A stretch of 9,516 nt of DNA from Propionibacteriaceae bacterium (GTDB lineage Bacteria; Actinomycetota; Actinomycetes; Propionibacteriales; Propionibacteriaceae): positions 4,918-14,433 of the forward strand of contig JAUMYR010000066.1 of assembly GCA_030528545.1 (NCBI GenBank), read 5' to 3'. The position numbers and the translations under genes were made by a program. Of the stretch, positions 6,369 through 9,516 are shown in pieces. Every line of letters begins with the position of its first letter. The first letter of the stretch is position 1. A model generated the notes under the pieces. The model had not been told where the DNA came from. It ran no database searches and worked only from the letters and a program-made list of their open reading frames with translations.

Positions 6369-6387
6369 GATGGCCGCTCCGGCCGTC
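6369..6387 (+). other. small hairpin in the 5' leader of the YCII mRNA
   Basis: GATGGCC (6369-6375) and GGCCGTC (6381-6387) can form a 7-bp stem with one G-U pair around the five-base loop GCTCC. It would lie within a few bases of the predicted transcript start and about 40 bases before the YCII start codon. It could stabilise the mRNA's 5' end. No T-run follows, so it is not a terminator. Confidence 0.3.
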
Positions 6388-6426
6388 TGTTGGCTAGGTG
6401 TTGATTGGGTCTGGAGGAGATCACCC

Positions 6427-6777
6427 ATGAAATATGTGTTGCTGTTGATGGGCAATACGGATGAGGCTCGCTGCGGCGAGACCGCGGACGCTCCCGGCGT
6501 GGAGGAGTTTATTGCCTTTGACCAGGAGCTGAAAGAAGCTGGGGTGCTGGCGGGTGGATTTGCCCTGGAGGACCCGGAACAGGGCACCTCGCTGACCAAG
6601 GCTTCGCGTGAGGCCGAGCCGGTGATCACTGCTGGCCCCTATGCTGAGAGCCGCGAGTACGTGGGCGGGACGATCATCATTGACGTCCCTAGCATGGATG
6701 AGGCTCTGGCCTGGGCAGCACGCTGTCCCGGTGCGATTGGCGGCCGGGTGGAGATCCGGCCGATGCTGGAACTCTGA
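6427..6777 (+). CDS. YCII-related (DGPF-domain) protein, partner of an ECF42 sigma factor
   Basis: A 116-residue protein starting MKYVLLLMGN, with ELKEAGVLAGGFALED (34-49), TAGPYAESREYVGGTIII (68-85), MDEALAWAARCPG (90-102) and C-terminal EIRPM. The conserved DGPF motif that names the family appears here as TAGPYAESRE. These small alpha-beta proteins are thought to resemble YciI and bind or transform an unknown small molecule. A sensing or detoxifying role is proposed for members next to ECF sigma genes. ATG 6427 has GGAGG at 6413-6417, nine bases upstream; longer in-frame reading further upstream is not protein-like. It ends 12 bases before the sigma factor gene, so the two form one operon behind the promoter at 6331-6357. 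Confidence 0.9.
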   Translation: MKYVLLLMGNTDEARCGETADAPGVEEFIAFDQELKEAGVLAGGFALEDPEQGTSLTKASREAEPVITAGPYAESREYVGGTIIIDVPSMDEALAWAARCPGAIGGRVEIRPMLEL

Positions 6778-6789
6778 CTTCCTTCTGGG

Positions 6790-8085
6790 ATGCCCAGCAT
6801 AGGCCCCGATCGCCGAGGCTTGGATGCGGTTCTGAGCAGGCTATACCGGCAGGAGTATGGCCGGTTGATCGCCACCCTGGTGCGCCGATTCGGTGACTTA
6901 GATCTGGCCGAGGATGTGGCTCAGGATGCATTGATGGCAGCCTGGGAGCGATGGATCTCTGGTGGTCAGCCAGACAAGCCTCTGGCCTGGCTGACCACGG
7001 TCGCCAGGAACCGGGCCCTGGACGGCATCCGGGGCCAGGCATCCGCTGCCCGGGCCCTAGGCCGGTTGCGCAGTGAGTTCGAGGGTCACACCGCCCCGGC
7101 CGCCGACCACGCGCTCGCGGAAGTGACGGAATTGCCCGATGAACGGCTCGCCATGTTGATGGGCTGTTGTCACCCGGGGCTGGCTCCAGCCGATCGGATC
7201 GCCCTCATGCTTCGTTTCGTCGCTGGATTGTCATCGGCTGAGGTGGCGACGGCTCTCCTCGTCCCGCCGAGCACCATGCAGGCTCGGATCACCCGGGCCA
7301 AGAAGCGGATCCGTCGCACCGGTATTCCTCTGTCGGTACCAGAGGATGCTGCGGAGCGACGGCGACGGCTGCCTTTGATGCTCCAGGCCATCTCGGTGGT
7401 GTTCACCGAAGGTTATGCGGCCACGTCAGGAACCCACCCGTTACGCGGTGATCTGAGTGCTGAGGCTATCAGGCTGGCCCGTCTCTTACACCGGCTGGTG
7501 CCTACCGAGCCCGAGCCAGCTGGACTCCTGGGGTTGCTCCTGCTGACGCAGGCCCGAGCCCCGGCTCGGGTTGATCCACAGGGCCTACCCGTGCCGTTGC
7601 AGGACCAAAATCGCAGGCTATGGGACGCCAATCTGATCGGTGAGGGATGTGGACTGGCCGAACAGGCCGCCCGAATGGCTGGCGCCGGCCGGTGGACGAT
7701 CCAGGCGGCAATCGCCGCCTGCCATGCCGAGGCGCCGTCCTTCGCCCAGACTGACTGGCACCAGGTGGTCGCGCTCTATGACCTATTGCTGCGACACGAT
7801 CCGGGGCCGGTGGTGCGGATGAACCGGGCCATCGCCGTTGGACGGCGAGACGGTCTGGGCCAAGGACTCTCGCTCCTAAACGGCCTAGCCGACGACCCCC
7901 TTCTCGAGGGCCACCAGCCCTTTCACACCGCCCGAGCGATTACCCTCGCCGAACTTGGCGAAACTGCCTCCGCTCGCATCTCATACCTGCGGGCTCTCGA
8001 ACTCACCAGCAATGACGGTGAACGCCGCTTCCTGGAGCACCGTCTGGCCAGTCTGAGCGAAGACCCCAAGCCTGCCGAATCGTGA
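6790..8085 (+). CDS. ECF42-group RNA polymerase sigma factor with C-terminal TPR-like extension
   Basis: Sigma-70 region 2 spans about residues 14-82 (DLAEDVAQDALMAAWERW, AWLTTVARNRALD) and region 4 about 115-172 (LPDERLAMLMGCCHP, IALMLRFVAGLSSAEVA, PPSTMQARITRAKKRI). A long C-terminal helical region follows. It includes the DUF6596-like part (about 190-290: LQAISVVFTEGY, RRLWD) and TPR-like repeats up to about 425 (VVALYDLLLRHDPGPVVRMNRAIAV). At 431 residues it is about twice the size of a simple ECF factor, as expected for ECF42. In that group the extension replaces an anti-sigma factor and is needed for activity, as I recall; no anti-sigma gene is present here. ATG 6790 lacks a good Shine-Dalgarno, suggesting coupling to the YCII gene. 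It has three TTA codons (L37, L218, L233) and looser codon choice than the dehydrogenase operon. Confidence 0.93.
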   Translation: MPSIGPDRRGLDAVLSRLYRQEYGRLIATLVRRFGDLDLAEDVAQDALMAAWERWISGGQPDKPLAWLTTVARNRALDGIRGQASAARALGRLRSEFEGHTAPAADHALAEVTELPDERLAMLMGCCHPGLAPADRIALMLRFVAGLSSAEVATALLVPPSTMQARITRAKKRIRRTGIPLSVPEDAAERRRRLPLMLQAISVVFTEGYAATSGTHPLRGDLSAEAIRLARLLHRLVPTEPEPAGLLGLLLLTQARAPARVDPQGLPVPLQDQNRRLWDANLIGEGCGLAEQAARMAGAGRWTIQAAIAACHAEAPSFAQTDWHQVVALYDLLLRHDPGPVVRMNRAIAVGRRDGLGQGLSLLNGLADDPLLEGHQPFHTARAITLAELGETASARISYLRALELTSNDGERRFLEHRLASLSEDPKPAES

Positions 8086-8108
8086 TCTCCCCCGGCGATC
8101 GAGCCCTC

Positions 8109-8540
8109 TCACTCCCCAGGCTGGCGGACCCCGATGGTGAGCAGCAGGTTGGCGTATAGCCGCTGGTCACCGGTGGCGACGACGATCTGCACGTCCTCGC
8201 TGCGGGCGGCGTCGTAGAAGTCCCAGCGGGAGATCTCGCCGAACTCGACCTCGGGCAGGGCCGCGCGGTAGCCGTCGTGGGCCGGGATCTCGACCGGTTC
8301 TGCGTCCGGGGCCGGAACCATGATCTCGGCCTTCTCGATCGGGATGGTCCGCTTCAGCACCTCCAGCACCTGGTCCACATCCAGCAGCCCGGGAGCGAGG
8401 TTGAGCGAGATCAGTTCGCAGCGCGCATTGACCCCAGTCGTGTGCGGGTAGTTACCGTCGGCCAGCAGGATCTTCGCCCCGTGACCGGCGGATGCCAGCG
8501 CGCGCAACAGGCCGGGATGGGTCATGGGTCCATACAACAT
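8109..8540 (-). CDS. RbsD/FucU-family sugar mutarotase
   Basis: A 143-residue protein of the RbsD/FucU family, decameric enzymes that interconvert anomers or pyranose forms of ribose, fucose and similar sugars. Family landmarks: THPGLLRALASAGHGAKILL (7-26) with the conserved H20, ADGNYP (27-32) with D28, and the C-terminal ATGDQRLYANLLLTIGV (122-138). The ATG-acidic-LY-N-L ending is closer to L-fucose mutarotase than to ribose pyranase, but the substrate remains a guess. ATG 8540-8538 has AAAGGA seven bases upstream. It follows the LacI-family gene after 18 bases, so that regulator probably controls it and senses a related sugar. It is convergent with the sigma gene, 23 bases away, with no evident terminator between. 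Confidence 0.92.
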   Translation of the reverse strand: MLYGPMTHPGLLRALASAGHGAKILLADGNYPHTTGVNARCELISLNLAPGLLDVDQVLEVLKRTIPIEKAEIMVPAPDAEPVEIPAHDGYRAALPEVEFGEISRWDFYDAARSEDVQIVVATGDQRLYANLLLTIGVRQPGE

Positions 8541-8558
8541 AGCGGTGTCCTTTCGAGG

Positions 8559-9516
8559 TTAGGAACTGGCCCGGATGACCAGCGAAGGTTCGATCACCGT
8601 GTCGCGGCTCGGCTGATCGTTCATCAATTCGTTGAGCAGTTCCACCGCGGAACGGCCCACGGCCGCGAAATCCTGGCGCACTGTAGACAGGGGCGGGAAG
8701 AAACATTCAGCACCGACGATATCGTCAAAGCCAACCACCCGGGTCTCCTGCGGCAACCGCACCCCGGCTTCCAGCATCGCCCGGATCGCGCCGAGCGCCA
8801 GCTGGTCATTCGCGGCGAATAGCCCCGCGGGTGGGCAGCGCCACGTCTTCGCCAGCCGGTAGCCGTCGGCGGCGTCCCAGGAGCCTGCCTCAACGACGTG
8901 GGGGGTGAGGCCGCGCTCCTGGCACACCTCCTGGAACCCCCTCAGCCGCTCACCCGAGTCGACCCAGTCGAGGGGCCCGGCGATGTGCAGCAGGTCGGTG
9001 AGGCCGAGCGAGATCAGGTATTCCACCGCACGCCGGGCCCCGAGCACGTTGTCAACCGAGACCGTGGAAACCTTGTCGAAGCCGTGTTCCCCAGCGAGCA
9101 CCAGTACCGTGGGCATCCGCTCGCCCAGCTCGACCGCCAGATCGAGGGTCGGACCCTGTCCGCCAATGACGATGACTCCGTCCACGTCGATCGGCGTCAG
9201 CCCGTGGTGAATCTTCGGTACCCGGGAGGACGGGCCTTGGGCGTCCGAAACCGACACGTGGAAACCAGCGATCGCCGCGGCGTTGGTGATCGACAGGAAG
9301 GTCTGCGCGTGGCCGTGGAACATCGGCGCGGCGAGCAGCACGTGGATGACTCCGGTCCGGCTGCGCGCCAGCGCCCGGGCCGCGAGGTTGGGTTTGTAAT
9401 CCAGTTCCTCCAGCAGACCCTGAATGCGCTTGCGGGTCGCATCCGAGACCTCGGGGTCGTTGCGCACGACCCGCGACACCGTGTTGCTGGAGACCCCGGC
9501 GAGCCGCGCCACGTCG
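8559..9516 (-). CDS. LacI-family transcriptional regulator, 5' end beyond right edge
   Basis: 318 residues are visible. The frame enters from the right edge at DVARLAGVSSNTVSRVVRND, the recognition helix-turn-helix of LacI proteins, so only about five residues and the start codon are missing; a GTG inside this motif (9512-9510) is not the start. The hinge region (YKPNLAARALAR) follows, then a periplasmic-binding-protein-like sensor domain: VDGVIVIGGQG, the FAANDQLALGAIRAM segment, VVGFDDI, and PPLSTVRQDF. Such proteins repress sugar operons until their sugar binds. It lies 18 bases ahead of the RbsD/FucU-family gene, indicating control of a small sugar-use operon, possibly with more genes outside the window. 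The sugar is not identifiable from these residues. Confidence 0.95.
   Translation of the reverse strand, partial: DVARLAGVSSNTVSRVVRNDPEVSDATRKRIQGLLEELDYKPNLAARALARSRTGVIHVLLAAPMFHGHAQTFLSITNAAAIAGFHVSVSDAQGPSSRVPKIHHGLTPIDVDGVIVIGGQGPTLDLAVELGERMPTVLVLAGEHGFDKVSTVSVDNVLGARRAVEYLISLGLTDLLHIAGPLDWVDSGERLRGFQEVCQERGLTPHVVEAGSWDAADGYRLAKTWRCPPAGLFAANDQLALGAIRAMLEAGVRLPQETRVVGFDDIVGAECFFPPLSTVRQDFAAVGRSAVELLNELMNDQPSRDTVIEPSLVIRASS

Noticed and set aside
8549..8555. CTTTCG half-site before the mutarotase gene as a DeoR operator
   Set aside because: It is a single half-site that coincides with the gene's ribosome-binding region, with no inverted partner.

Overview
The window is strongly GC-rich, and third codon positions are dominated by G and C. 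It has frequent GTG starts, probable leaderless promoters and an ECF42-type sigma factor. This points to a high-GC actinobacterium (Actinomycetota). The genus cannot be fixed from the sequence alone. Nothing indicates a phage, transposon, CRISPR array, rRNA or tRNA gene.

Layout. (1) Positions 1-4017, minus strand: a four-gene operon transcribed right to left. A DeoR-family regulator (3253-4017) is followed by a single-lipoyl-domain E2 acyltransferase (1936-3243), dihydrolipoyl dehydrogenase E3 (563-1939), and the N-terminal third or less of a thiamine-diphosphate E1 (1-545, cut by the left edge). Together E1, E2 and E3 make a 2-oxoacid dehydrogenase complex, oxidising pyruvate or a related 2-oxoacid to an acyl-CoA. 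The leading regulator probably ties it to a phosphorylated sugar or similar signal. (2) Positions 4018-4329: a 312-base divergent intergenic region. It has a candidate minus-strand promoter, a 7+7 bp palindrome that is a good candidate operator, a GC-rich hairpin cluster, and a possible leaderless promoter for the next gene. (3) Positions 4330-5151, plus strand: a NagD-like HAD-IIA phosphatase. (4) Positions 5180-6243, minus strand: a two-gene unit with a 4-base ATGA overlap, a YjbR/MmcQ-family protein followed by an AlkD-like DNA alkylation repair protein. (5) Positions 6331-8085, plus strand: a self-contained ECF42 signalling unit, a YCII/DGPF-domain protein followed by an ECF sigma factor with a long C-terminal helical extension. 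It is preceded by a promoter that appears to match the ECF42 motif. (6) Positions 8109-9516, minus strand: a LacI-family regulator (5' end just beyond the right edge) followed by an RbsD/FucU-family sugar mutarotase.

The window mixes central carbon metabolism, sugar regulation, a small repair pair and an alternative sigma factor. I do not see a clearly new biological system. The most informative points are the ECF42-type promoter fitting the sigma gene it precedes, the DeoR-headed E2-E3-E1 gene order with its palindrome, the two candidate leaderless starts, and three TTA codons confined to the sigma factor gene.
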